In this document: positions 45,367 through 54,501 of the stretch, in pieces
Position numbering within the stretch: the first letter of the stretch is position 1
Layout of the letters: every line of letters starts with the position of its first letter
Assembly: GCA_902625885.1 (NCBI GenBank)
Contig: CACODE010000009.1
Location: forward strand, 1-64,000
Reading direction: 5' to 3'
DNA from: an uncultured Candidatus Poseidoniales archaeon
Lineage (GTDB): Archaea > Thermoplasmatota > Poseidoniia > Poseidoniales > Poseidoniaceae
DNA: 64,000 nt
Notes under the pieces: model-generated
The model's input: the letters and a program-made list of their open reading frames with translations, nothing else
Databases searched by the model: none
What the model was told of the DNA's origin: nothing
Made by a program: the position numbers and the translations under genes

Positions 45367-45497
45367 GCCGGGGTGGCGTAGTTGGTAGCGCGTCGGACTC
45401 ATAGGGCAGCCTCCAAGGCGATCGTATGACGTGCAAAGCCCCTTGTGGTGTCTGAGACATCCGAAGGTCGCGGGTTCGAGCCCCGCTCCCGGCACCA
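45367..45497 (+). tRNA. tRNA-Met(CAU), elongator, with 55-nt intron; CCA encoded
   Basis: Acceptor GCCGGGG pairs with TCCCGGC (one G-U); T arm GCGGG-TTCGAGC-CCCGC; anticodon stem TCGGA/TCCGA around CTCATA. The anticodon CAT is at 45400-45402. After removal of 45404-45458 (between positions 37 and 38, the standard archaeal intron site) the molecule is 76 nt including a genomic CCA. The anticodon stem lacks the three G-C pairs of initiators, and the acceptor matches archaeal elongator Met rather than Ile2. Confidence 0.9.
45404..45458 (+). other. tRNA-Met intron (archaeal bulge-helix-bulge type)
   Basis: 55 nt after A37, beginning GGGCAGCC and ending GTCTGAGAC. The exon ends rebuild a standard 7-nt anticodon loop, so boundaries are set mainly by tRNA geometry; they could shift by one base. 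Confidence 0.75.
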
Positions 45498-45557
45498 CAC
45501 TGTTTTCAGTCATACTCAACCCTCAAAACTGTGAACGACTTGGCCACCTTGAACAGC

Positions 45558-46256
45558 ATGACGGACACACTGCTATCGATGGACAACGTGCAACGGTATT
45601 ACGAAACGCCTGCAGGTACCGTGAAAGCGCTGGACGGTGTATCCTTCCAGATTCAAGAGGGCGAACGCGTCATCCTGCTTGGCCCCTCTGGTTCGGGAAA
45701 AACCACGTTACTCAACTGCCTGTCCGCTCTTGACAGCCCCACGGGAGGTGTTTACACCTTCCTGGGAGAAAATGTGCCTCGTGATCACTCGGAAAAAATG
45801 ACCTCGTTTCGGAGAGAAAACATTGGTTATGTCTTCCAATTCTTCAACCTCCTCCAAGATTTGACGGTGCTCGAAAACATCCTCCTCATCCAGGAACTTG
45901 CTGGAAAGAAAGATTCTGTTCGCGCCAAAGAATTGCTCGGACTGGTGGGTCTTGACGCAGAAGTGAACCGTTTTCCCGGTGAGATCAGCGGCGGTCAACA
46001 ACAACGCGTTGCCATCGCCAGAAGCATTGCGAAACGGCCGACGTTGCTCCTTGGCGATGAGTTGACGGGCAACCTCGACACGGAAACATCCAACAAGGTG
46101 ATGGAGGCCTTGGTGAGTGCCTGCCAGCAAGAAAACATCACCTCGGTGTTCGTGACTCACGACGAGGGCTTGGTGAAATACGCCACGCGCGTGATTCGAA
46201 TTGACAGTGGGAAAATTGTCTCGGACGAAACGATTGACAGCGATGAAGAAGCGTGA
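45558..46256 (+). CDS. ABC transporter ATP-binding protein (LolD/MacB type)
   Basis: ATPase subunit paired with the FtsX-type permease directly downstream (9 nt gap). Walker A GPSGSGKTTLL, Q-loop YVFQFFNLL, signature ISGGQQQRVAIARS, Walker B LLLGDELTGNLD (Asp-Glu with 'GDE' instead of the common 'DEP') and the H-loop FVTHDEGL are all present. Such MacB-type systems do not import; they drive envelope protein/lipid movement or export. ATG 45558 (MTDTLLSMDNVQRYY) gives 232 aa; an in-frame GTG at 45531 is possible. In an archaeon without an outer membrane the substrate is unknown; the abundant surface proteins are one candidate. Confidence 0.9.
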   Translation: MTDTLLSMDNVQRYYETPAGTVKALDGVSFQIQEGERVILLGPSGSGKTTLLNCLSALDSPTGGVYTFLGENVPRDHSEKMTSFRRENIGYVFQFFNLLQDLTVLENILLIQELAGKKDSVRAKELLGLVGLDAEVNRFPGEISGGQQQRVAIARSIAKRPTLLLGDELTGNLDTETSNKVMEALVSACQQENITSVFVTHDEGLVKYATRVIRIDSGKIVSDETIDSDEEA

Positions 46257-46265
46257 GTTGGAATC

Positions 46266-48707
46266 ATGTCAGCCCTCCTCAACAAACGCTTGGCACGGAG
46301 CCTGTGGCGAACGAAACTTCGCCTGGTGGCCGTCGTTATGATGGTCGCCGTCGGCGTCTTTGCTGGCATCACCTTCGGTGGTTATTCACACAATCTGGAC
46401 AACATGTACGCAACCCTTCATGCGGACGATGACAAAGGTGCCAACCTTGCCGACTTATGGGTTGACAACCGAAGCGCCACGTGGTCGGCAGAGGAGGTCA
46501 ACCGTTTCTGCAGCACGCTGGAAAACGCGTGGCCCTCAACCATCGCTCCCCTCGATTCGTGTGAGGGGCGAAGCATCGTGCAGGGGACGATGTTCCACAC
46601 GAACAGCACGGGCACGCACATCATCAATTCTTTGTGGCACGGCATCCCAGAAAACGCCAACGCCGACCGTGTGTGGATGCCGCAAGGATACACGGAAGGC
46701 AGGGTTGCCTCGAGCGCTGACGAAATCGTCATCGACGCCCACGTTGTGGAAGCGCTTGACCTCTCGCTTGGTGACACGGTTGTCATCGGTTCGGGCAGTG
46801 CATCGGTTGAGTTCAACATCGTTGGGATTGGCTATCATCCTCTCCACGTGTTCATGGCCCCCGAGGGTTCACTCTTCCCGCCTGAGCCGGGCCAATACGT
46901 GGTGGGTTACCTCTCCGACAGCGGCATGGCTCGTTTGACCGGGGCCGCACTTGGCGACAGCAACACCCTGCTGTTGGACGTTGATGGAACACCGTCTTTT
47001 GACCTCCCCGACACGGAGACCTATGAGGGCGATGAAATTGATGCGGTGAAGGCGTTGGTTTCTGATGCGCTGCAGACTTCTGAACTCGACGGCCGAATCA
47101 GGGACAGAGGCCAGAACGAACCGGTTGAGATCATGCGTCAGGACCTCGAGAGTGCAAAGCGGACAAGCGTCCCCTTCACGGTGATGATCGCCGCCATCGC
47201 TTCAATCACGATCGTCCTCAGCCTGCAACGTCTGGTGCAGAGTCAGGCGAAAGAAATCGCAGTCCTGCGCACGCTCGGCGTCAATCGAACCTCGCTCATG
47301 ACCGGCTACCTCATCGCACCGCTGGTCATCGGTGCGGTGGGATGTGGATTAGGCGCCATGGTGGGCCCGTGGGGCGTCGACGCCATGCTGAATTTCTACG
47401 AAGGCATCGTTGGCCTTCCCATCACCGAACGGGACGTTCCGTTTTCACTGTACAGCACCATCATGCTTCCAACCATGCTGGTGGTGTTCGTTTCAGGAGC
47501 CTTCCCAGCGTGGAAATCAAGCCGTCTTGACCCGCTCGAGGTGCTGAGCGGGCAAAACCAGGTACGCGTCGGGTCAAATTTGCTGCGACGCCTCACCTCA
47601 TGGATGCCAACAACCCTAGGCTTGTCCATCCGTTCGAGCGTTCGAAAACCGGTTCGGTTGATGATGACGTTCTTAGCGGTGGGTATTTCCTTGATGCTGT
47701 TTGGCTCGGTGCAAATGATGTCGGCCGGACTGCAAGAAACCATTGTTGGTGGGCTCGAAGAACAGCAATCATGGGACGCTCAGGTGTACATCAGCCAAGG
47801 CGGCGAAGACGACGTCATCGCTTGGGCTGAGGAACGGGGAGCGACCCACGAACTGTTGATTGAAATGCCCCTTGGAACCGTCAAAGACGCCGAGGGGTTG
47901 GAACGCTCGTTCACGCTTGTAGGGTTCGATTCCTTTGAAACCGGCATGCGCAACGTCAATGTCATTGATGGCGTTCAACCCCAACCAGCAGGTCCTATCA
48001 GTCAGGTCATGGTCGACGAAGGCGCCATGGTGTTCTTGGGGTGGAGCGTCGGTGAACAACACATCGTCTCGCTGAACGGTGCGGAGCACGAGGTTGAGGT
48101 TGTCGGGATGACCCGTGGCGAATTGGCACGCACGATGTACTTCCTCAGGACAGACCTCGGCGAGGCTTTGGGTGTGGAGGCCACATCGGTTTACCTCGCT
48201 TTACCGGAGGGGGTTGAAGTGAACACCGAACTGGCAGAAATTTCGATGGGCGTGGTGGAGCGTCAAACCCTGATCAACGGCATGAACACGCTTCTGGAGC
48301 AACAAACGCAATTCTTCCAAGCCATGATGTATCTGGGCCTCATGTTCACCATCGCCGTGATGTTCAACACGATGATCATGAACGTTGCCGAGCGTGATTT
48401 TGAACTTGCCACCCTCCGGGTGTTGGGCGCTTCGACACGAAGCCTGGGGTTCATGCTCCTGTTCGAGAGTTTGCTGATCGGGATTATCGGTGGTCTGGTT
48501 GGCGTCGCCTTTGCCTACGGTGGAGCCGTCGGCCTCGCTGCCTCGTTCTCTTCGTGGCAATTCTTTGTCGCCATCGTCGTCGTGCCGAGTGTCGCTTACC
48601 AGCTGATGGCCGGTGTCATCGTTATCGCCGTAGCCATGACGCCAATTGGCGTTTGGCGACTGAGGAGAATGGACCTCGTCGAGAAGGTGAAAGACCTCTC
48701 TCAGTGA
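46266..48707 (+). CDS. ABC transporter permease, double FtsX-domain type
   Basis: 813 aa. TM1 (RLVAVVMMVAVGVFAGITFGG, ~20-40) is followed by a large extracytoplasmic domain, then a three-helix FtsX block (~300-425, with LRTLGVNRTSLMTGYLIAPL), another N-terminal-type TM (LMMTFLAVGISLMLFG ~465), a second outer domain and a second FtsX block (~690-800, LRVLGASTRSLGFMLLFESLLIG). This duplicated arrangement is a full single-chain permease dimer, as in some Gram-positive FtsX-like exporters. Forms one transporter with the upstream ATPase. Confidence 0.88.
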   Translation: MSALLNKRLARSLWRTKLRLVAVVMMVAVGVFAGITFGGYSHNLDNMYATLHADDDKGANLADLWVDNRSATWSAEEVNRFCSTLENAWPSTIAPLDSCEGRSIVQGTMFHTNSTGTHIINSLWHGIPENANADRVWMPQGYTEGRVASSADEIVIDAHVVEALDLSLGDTVVIGSGSASVEFNIVGIGYHPLHVFMAPEGSLFPPEPGQYVVGYLSDSGMARLTGAALGDSNTLLLDVDGTPSFDLPDTETYEGDEIDAVKALVSDALQTSELDGRIRDRGQNEPVEIMRQDLESAKRTSVPFTVMIAAIASITIVLSLQRLVQSQAKEIAVLRTLGVNRTSLMTGYLIAPLVIGAVGCGLGAMVGPWGVDAMLNFYEGIVGLPITERDVPFSLYSTIMLPTMLVVFVSGAFPAWKSSRLDPLEVLSGQNQVRVGSNLLRRLTSWMPTTLGLSIRSSVRKPVRLMMTFLAVGISLMLFGSVQMMSAGLQETIVGGLEEQQSWDAQVYISQGGEDDVIAWAEERGATHELLIEMPLGTVKDAEGLERSFTLVGFDSFETGMRNVNVIDGVQPQPAGPISQVMVDEGAMVFLGWSVGEQHIVSLNGAEHEVEVVGMTRGELARTMYFLRTDLGEALGVEATSVYLALPEGVEVNTELAEISMGVVERQTLINGMNTLLEQQTQFFQAMMYLGLMFTIAVMFNTMIMNVAERDFELATLRVLGASTRSLGFMLLFESLLIGIIGGLVGVAFAYGGAVGLAASFSSWQFFVAIVVVPSVAYQLMAGVIVIAVAMTPIGVWRLRRMDLVEKVKDLSQ

Positions 48708-48719
48708 AGCGATTCATTC

Positions 48720-50102
48720 ATGGAGCGACTAGACCTGCTTAACAACATGGTCGAGCTGCCTGAACCCGGGGTTCGTATCAGGGCGGTGGTGCTCACGCAC
48801 GATGAATCGGTGGAACACACCGGGCTTGTTTTACCACCCGCCGCCGCAGGTCATATCACGATCAAACTCGACAACGGCTACAACGTGTCCTATCCCTCAG
48901 AGGCTGTTCAGGAATGGACGGGACTGCCGACGAACGAAGCCCCCTCGAGTGGCGAACTCAGGGCCCCTGCTGAAGACGCGACGCTGCCGCGCGTTCGCCT
49001 CATCCACACCGGCGGGACCATCGCTTCGAAGGTGGACTACGCAACAGGTGCGGTGGAAGCGAAATTTGAACCGGAGGAAATGCTCGACGCTATTCCTGAA
49101 TTGGCCTCCATCGCCCGGTTGGACGCCAAAAAAATCGGCAACATGTTCAGCGACGACATCCGGCCACAACACTGGAACATCATTGCAGAGGCCTGCGCAG
49201 AAGCCTTTGCCGACGGCTGCAGGGGCGTGGTTGTCGCTCACGGAACCGACACACTGCACATCAGCTCGGCGGCCCTAAGTTTCGCTTTTGCCGGACGAGG
49301 GACACGCCCTGCTGGACCGATCGTGATGGTGGGTTCCCAACGCTCGAGCGACCGGGGTTCATCCGACGCCACTGAAAACTTGCTGGCTGCCGTTCATTGG
49401 GCAGCTTACGGACCGGAACCGGTGGGCGAGGCTGGCGATGCGGTCACCGTCGTGATGCATCACACGCAGAGCGATGGCGTGATGGCGGTCCATTCGGGCC
49501 TTGCCATCCGAAAGATGCACTCGTCGAGAAGGGATGCCTTTCATCCGGTTAACGCCCAGCCCATCGCTACGCTAACTTTTGAGCTCGATGGTTTCAGGAC
49601 CGAACACCTGCCGTGGTACGATGCGGTTCGCAACAAGGCCGCTGAGCGACCCGTTGCGGCGTCCCCTACCCTGTACGAAGCAGGGCAGCGAATCGCCCAA
49701 TTCATCGCCGGCCCGTGGTTGCACGCCGAGCAAATCGAAGCGGTCGTCAGCACGGGTGTTCAAGCCGTGGTGTTCCACGGTACGGGCCTAGGCCACCTGC
49801 CGATTGACGACCCGCAAAACGATGCGCCCGAAAACGCCCTTCTCTGGCGGGTGATTACGCGCTGCGTGAACAGGGAGCTCCCTGTTGTGGTGGTGAATCA
49901 ATGCATCCACGGACCGGTCGACATGAACGTCTACTCAAAGGGACGAAAACAACAACAGATGGGCGTGTTGGGCCATGGGCTCAACGCCACACCGGAAGCC
50001 GTGGTGGCAAAACTCCATTGGATGCTGTCTCAAAACATGGATGTCAAGCACATGCTCACCATGAACCTGTGCGGCGAACATCGCGAAACACTGCGCGAAT
50101 AA
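48720..50102 (+). CDS. gatD: Glutamyl-tRNA(Gln) amidotransferase subunit D
   Basis: Archaea-specific asparaginase-like subunit that releases ammonia from Gln/Asn for GatE to convert Glu-tRNA(Gln) to Gln-tRNA(Gln). The N-terminal ~80 residues are the SH3-like GatD domain (GLVLPPAAAGHITIKLDNGYNVSY). The AnsA-like part has all catalytic residues: Thr in HTGGTIAS, Thr-Asp in VAHGTDTLH and Lys in IRKMHSSRRDAF, the last being diagnostic of GatD rather than AnsA. 460 aa, slightly over the ~435 norm. GatE is not in the window. It begins 12 nt after the ABC permease. Confidence 0.95.
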   Translation: MERLDLLNNMVELPEPGVRIRAVVLTHDESVEHTGLVLPPAAAGHITIKLDNGYNVSYPSEAVQEWTGLPTNEAPSSGELRAPAEDATLPRVRLIHTGGTIASKVDYATGAVEAKFEPEEMLDAIPELASIARLDAKKIGNMFSDDIRPQHWNIIAEACAEAFADGCRGVVVAHGTDTLHISSAALSFAFAGRGTRPAGPIVMVGSQRSSDRGSSDATENLLAAVHWAAYGPEPVGEAGDAVTVVMHHTQSDGVMAVHSGLAIRKMHSSRRDAFHPVNAQPIATLTFELDGFRTEHLPWYDAVRNKAAERPVAASPTLYEAGQRIAQFIAGPWLHAEQIEAVVSTGVQAVVFHGTGLGHLPIDDPQNDAPENALLWRVITRCVNRELPVVVVNQCIHGPVDMNVYSKGRKQQQMGVLGHGLNATPEAVVAKLHWMLSQNMDVKHMLTMNLCGEHRETLRE

Positions 50103-50139
50103 GCGTTTGAATGAAGAACCGAAAGGGAGTGCATGAACC

Positions 50140-51702
50140 GTGGAGAGTCAACCCAACAACGCCCTTGAGGAACTTCGCCAAAAGCGAGAAACGGCTCGCA
50201 TGGGCGGTGGTCTCAAGCGCCAAGAAGCGATTCGAACCAGCGGCCGAGGGACCGCACGGGACCGCCTTCGTTTGTTGTTGGACGAAGGTTCGTTCCTGGA
50301 AGTCGACACCTTCGTCACCCACCGAACCGACGACCACAACATGTTCCTCCATCAAACGCTCGGCGACGGCGTGGTCGCTGGCCATGGAACCATTGAAGGT
50401 CGTCGCGTGTACTGTTTTGCCCAAGACTTCAGCGTTCATGGTGGCAGCATGGGCGAGATGCATGCGCTCAAGATAGCCAAGGTTGTTGAAATGGCCGAGC
50501 GGGCCAAAGCGCCGCTCATCGCCATGTGGGACGGTGGCGGACAACGCGCCCATGACGGGGTCAACGCTCTTGCTGGCACAGGCGAAATGCTTGACCGGCT
50601 CGTGCAATGCAGCGGTCGAATTCCAATGATAAGCCTCGTTCTGGGTCCTGTGGTCGGTGTTTCAGCCCTCGCTGCATCCCTTTCCGATTTTACAATCCTC
50701 GGCGAGGAGCACGGCCAACTGTTCCTCTCCTCGCCCCTGGAAACGCCAGAAGTCATTAGCGGTGAGGTGGACGCTGCTGGTTTGGGCGGCGCCAACCTTC
50801 ACGCCTCACGCTCCGGCATCGCTTCGCTCATCGCCGATGATGAAGAAGACGCTTGCGAGTTGGCCGCAACCGTTCTTTCCTACCTGCCCGACCACAACAT
50901 GGCCGACCCGCCAATTGTTCCAACAGCCGACCCAATCTCTCGGCTGAACGAAACGCTACAGGACACGGTGCCCGATAACCCAAACAAACCGTACGACATG
51001 GTGAACGTCGTCGAGGAAGTCGTCGATGACGGCGTGTTCATGGAACTCTTTCCGGCCTATGCTGACAACATCATCATCGGTTTCGCCCGAATGAACGGTT
51101 CAACGGTGGGCGTGGTGGGCAACCAGCCGAAGGTGCTGGCAGGCTGCCTGGACATCGATGCTTCCATCAAGGCGGCAAGGTTCATCAGAACTTGCGATGC
51201 GTTCAACATCCCCCTGCTCACGTTTGAAGACGTCCCTGGGTTCCTCCCCGGTGTTGTTCAGGAATGGGGCGGCATCATACGCCATGGCGCAAAATTGCTG
51301 TTTGCCTATGCGGAGGCGACCGTGCCAAAACTGACGCTCGTCACCAGAAAAGCCTACGGTGGCGCTTATCTGGCCATGTCGTGCAAACACCTGCAAAGCG
51401 ATTACAACGTGGCCTGGCCAACAGCGGAACTCGCCGTGATGGGGGCAGAGGGGGCTGTGAACATCATCCATCGTCGAGAGATCGGCGCTGTACCCGATGA
51501 GGAAAAAGAGACGGTTCGTCAACGTCTTGTCGACGAGTACAAAGCCAAATTCGGTGATCCGTATGTTGCGGCTCGCAACGGTTGGTTGGACGATGTCATC
51601 GAACCGAAAGAAAGCCGGCTACGACTGTGCAGGGCCCTCAACATTCTGAAATCAAAACGAGAATGGTCGCCCCCGAAGAAGCACGGCAACATCCCGCTTT
51701 GA
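50140..51702 (+). CDS. pccB: Acyl-CoA (propionyl/acetyl-CoA) carboxylase, carboxyltransferase subunit
   Basis: 520 aa crotonase-fold carboxyltransferase of the PccB/AccD5 type. Seen: ARDRLRLLLDEGSFLE near the N-terminus, YCFAQDFSVHGGSMGEMHALKI, APLIAMWDGGGQRAHDGV (oxyanion Gly pair), LTFEDVPGFLPGVVQEWGGIIRHGAKLLFAYAEATVPKLTLVTRKAYGGAY and PTAELAVMGAEGAVNI. It moves carboxyl from biotin to propionyl- or acetyl-CoA. The middle 'SDFTILGEEHGQLFLSSPLETPEVISGE' is the canonical substrate loop. Biotin carboxylase and carrier genes are absent here. GTG 50140 is the start; converges with the next surface gene with no gap. Confidence 0.92.
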   Translation: MESQPNNALEELRQKRETARMGGGLKRQEAIRTSGRGTARDRLRLLLDEGSFLEVDTFVTHRTDDHNMFLHQTLGDGVVAGHGTIEGRRVYCFAQDFSVHGGSMGEMHALKIAKVVEMAERAKAPLIAMWDGGGQRAHDGVNALAGTGEMLDRLVQCSGRIPMISLVLGPVVGVSALAASLSDFTILGEEHGQLFLSSPLETPEVISGEVDAAGLGGANLHASRSGIASLIADDEEDACELAATVLSYLPDHNMADPPIVPTADPISRLNETLQDTVPDNPNKPYDMVNVVEEVVDDGVFMELFPAYADNIIIGFARMNGSTVGVVGNQPKVLAGCLDIDASIKAARFIRTCDAFNIPLLTFEDVPGFLPGVVQEWGGIIRHGAKLLFAYAEATVPKLTLVTRKAYGGAYLAMSCKHLQSDYNVAWPTAELAVMGAEGAVNIIHRREIGAVPDEEKETVRQRLVDEYKAKFGDPYVAARNGWLDDVIEPKESRLRLCRALNILKSKREWSPPKKHGNIPL

Positions 51703-54450
51703 TCACTTGAATTTGCCTATTCGATCGAGCAATCCCCGAGAAGTCCCTTCTTCGGCCTGCAACCCGCTGTCGGTCTCGGTCATCGAGGGCACGACAACAG
51801 CCCCGTCCTCCATCCTCCATCGGATTAACACGAGCACCGCAACTGCGAGCAAAACCAACGCACCGAAGCCAGCGAGGATGGCAATGTTGAGGCTACCACT
51901 GTCGTCTTGCTGGGCGTTTTGCGGTTCGGCGGAAGTCTGGTTGCTCGTTGCTGGTTCGTAGACGATGTTGGCCACAACGCTTCGTTGCAGTTCTTCGTCG
52001 TAAACCTCCAGTTCAATCAACACGGTGGAGGAACCGGTCGTCGGCAAAGGAAGCAGGCTAAGGCAATGGTAGGCGCCGGAACCGCCGCTCAAGCAGGAAT
52101 GATTGACATCGACGACCGTGCCGTCGACGGTGATCACGGCCTCGGTGTTGACCGCTCCATCAACATCAGCGACCGTCCAGTGCATGTTCACCGATGAACT
52201 CCCCAAAGGTTGAACCGACTCAATACCGATAAAGGGCATGTCTCCTACAGGAGCGATGGTCAGCGTGAGCGCTTTGCCGTAAGGGGTGGCACCGTCGGAG
52301 ACGTTCAACCAGATGTTCTCGTAAACACCAAACGCGTCTTGGGCCGGTGTGAGCACCGCCGAACCGTTTTCGATGACGACCGACACGTCATCGAGCGAGC
52401 CTTCCATTGTCCACAGCAACACGTCGCCGTCAACATCGTAAGCCAACAATCCTAACTGGATAACAAGGGGTGTGTCCTCCAACATGCTGAGGTTGCCCCA
52501 AGCACTCTCATTGACAACCACCGGGTCGTTGACCGGGTTCACCACCACGGGCACCTCAACTTCAACAGGTGGGTTGGCATCATCGCTGACAAGGAGTTTG
52601 AGTACCGTTGCACCGTACTGGTTTTCCAGCGGCGTCAAGGTGATTTTCTCACCTTCAATGCTGTAGTGAATCGGCCCTTGCATCCCGTTTTTTCCTCCAT
52701 CAAGATGCACCTCCAGCGGTGTTCCCTCGGGATCTTGAATCACTTCGTTTAGGTTGTAGACAACGCTTGGTCCGTCTTCGTTCATTTCCTGAATGGGAAC
52801 CGTGCCGTCCTTGACAAGCGGGTCGTTCACCGAGGTCAAGACAACCCGGAGTTGGGTCGAAATCTCGTCGATAACGGTGCCATCGCTGCGCAAGGTCACG
52901 TCAACAAAACACTCACCCAGCCATTCCTCATCGTAGGGATGAGACACTGTCAGTGACAAACCATCTGCAGCGATTTGGGTGGCAAAGTGTGAGGCATCCT
53001 CCCCGACAAGGGTGGCTGCCGTTATGCGTACAAGTTGCCCGTCGGGGTCTTGTGCAACAGCGGAGGCGTTCAGGCTCTTTTCACCTCGTTGCGGCACGTA
53101 AATCACGGGCGCTGGCGAAAGCGGCTGGATGGGTGTGTTTTCTCTGATGGTGGAGGTTGTAAACACGGTCGGTGCCCCCTCAACTTCAAGGCGTAGCCAT
53201 GCTTTTTGCGGCCCGGGTGCTACCTCCGTCATTGGGTATTGGCATGACACCTCTCCGTCTTGCGAGACCGTTGCGTTTGTTGGCCATGGGCCGTTGAACC
53301 AACCACAAGTCAGGTTCACGTCCCACCCTGCGGGGAGGTCCTGCATTGATGAACCGTCTCGCAAGGTCCAATTGAGGTTAATTTCCAGCACGTGCGTGGC
53401 GTTTAACGTGGCGGCGGGAGGGTGGCTGACGTGTTCAGAAGTCCACCTAACAAACGTAGAAGCGTCCAAATTTTCACTGACGTAGGCGGACCCATCGCTG
53501 ACGGTGTTCGGACCCTCGGCTCGATTGAAGGCTTGCCTGAACTTCGAGTGGTCACCGTGAAGAACGGTATCGAGGTAGGGAATGAGGTGATCGGTTGAAA
53601 GCTCGATCTGCGCTGATTGGCTCATCGTTGCGTCACCGTCGTTTTCAAAGAACGAGCGTTCGTCTTGGAACTGGTAGTGGTCTGCGCCCAACAGGTGCAT
53701 CCACTGCCAACCTATGCCGCCGAGTTCCTCAACACGTTCCATGGTTTCCTGAGACGGCGCCACTTCGTCAACGGTTCCTGTGATGAAGAAACCCGTGTTG
53801 GGTCTAGGAGGCTGTGGTATGGCGACGTCGCTCCACTGGAAATCGTCCTCCACGTCCTCCATGTCCAAGCCGAGACCAAACAAGGCCCGTGGTGGATGCC
53901 TGGTTGACGCTTCGGAACTCTGGTTCCAAAACGGGTAGGCGAGGTAGGCCGCCGTCGCTCCTTTTCCATGGCCGGAAATGCCCCAGTGGTCCACATCGAT
54001 GTTTTCCGCTGTTCCCATGATGTGCAGGTTTGTTTGGTTTTGCTGCCGCATCGTGTCGTGAATATCGGTGAGTCGCTCAAGGGTGGCCTCAACATCGGTT
54101 TCGTCCGAGAGCGCTTGCGTAACGATGACAATGAACCCTCGCTTGGCAAATTCCTCGGTGAGCAAGGTGTAGCTGTCAATGGATTCTCCCGAGTCGCCCA
54201 CAAAGACCATCCACGAAAACGGCCCGTTGCCTGCCATGTCTTTGTCTTCGCCCTCAAACATAGCAGGGTAGACCATTCGCACCTCTGGCGAAAAGAAACC
54301 ACCGAGATTAAATTCCGTCCAACCAACAGGAAAATCCACGCCCTCATGACTCTCCTCAAAGGCGGTTGTCTCCTCGAGCACGCCCATGGCCGACGGAGCG
54401 AGGAGAAGCAAGACCAAGGAAAAGGAAAGAACGGTGCCGATATTGCGCAT
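51703..54450 (-). CDS. Surface protein with degenerate alpha/beta-hydrolase domain and cadherin-like repeats
   Basis: 915 aa. Signal peptide 1-23. Residues ~40-300 look like a dienelactone-hydrolase/chlorophyllase-like fold: VFVGDSGESIDSY, then the elbow GISGHGKGATAAYLAYPF, GTVDEVAPSQE (acid) and GADHYQF (His). At the nucleophile position (residue 162) the usual Ser of GHSxG is Gly (codon GGA), so ordinary serine hydrolysis is unlikely. The rest has Ig/cadherin-like modules (VVNPVNDPVVV, AVVAQDPDGQ-type), then a membrane helix (IAILAGFGALVLLAVAVLVLI, ~870) and a ~35-residue cytoplasmic tail. It may have become a binding protein; activity by another residue is not excluded. Confidence 0.78.
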   Translation of the reverse strand: MRNIGTVLSFSLVLLLLAPSAMGVLEETTAFEESHEGVDFPVGWTEFNLGGFFSPEVRMVYPAMFEGEDKDMAGNGPFSWMVFVGDSGESIDSYTLLTEEFAKRGFIVIVTQALSDETDVEATLERLTDIHDTMRQQNQTNLHIMGTAENIDVDHWGISGHGKGATAAYLAYPFWNQSSEASTRHPPRALFGLGLDMEDVEDDFQWSDVAIPQPPRPNTGFFITGTVDEVAPSQETMERVEELGGIGWQWMHLLGADHYQFQDERSFFENDGDATMSQSAQIELSTDHLIPYLDTVLHGDHSKFRQAFNRAEGPNTVSDGSAYVSENLDASTFVRWTSEHVSHPPAATLNATHVLEINLNWTLRDGSSMQDLPAGWDVNLTCGWFNGPWPTNATVSQDGEVSCQYPMTEVAPGPQKAWLRLEVEGAPTVFTTSTIRENTPIQPLSPAPVIYVPQRGEKSLNASAVAQDPDGQLVRITAATLVGEDASHFATQIAADGLSLTVSHPYDEEWLGECFVDVTLRSDGTVIDEISTQLRVVLTSVNDPLVKDGTVPIQEMNEDGPSVVYNLNEVIQDPEGTPLEVHLDGGKNGMQGPIHYSIEGEKITLTPLENQYGATVLKLLVSDDANPPVEVEVPVVVNPVNDPVVVNESAWGNLSMLEDTPLVIQLGLLAYDVDGDVLLWTMEGSLDDVSVVIENGSAVLTPAQDAFGVYENIWLNVSDGATPYGKALTLTIAPVGDMPFIGIESVQPLGSSSVNMHWTVADVDGAVNTEAVITVDGTVVDVNHSCLSGGSGAYHCLSLLPLPTTGSSTVLIELEVYDEELQRSVVANIVYEPATSNQTSAEPQNAQQDDSGSLNIAILAGFGALVLLAVAVLVLIRWRMEDGAVVVPSMTETDSGLQAEEGTSRGLLDRIGKFK

Positions 54451-54501
54451 GGTTCCTCACTCAACCTGCTCTCGGGCACAGAACGAAAAGAATCTTCCCC
54501 T

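Noticed and set aside
45367-45497. Initiator tRNA-Met or tRNA-Ile2 for the CAU tRNA
   Set aside because: The anticodon stem TCGGA/TCCGA lacks the three G-C pairs of initiators, and the acceptor and T arms match elongator Met as recalled from other euryarchaea.
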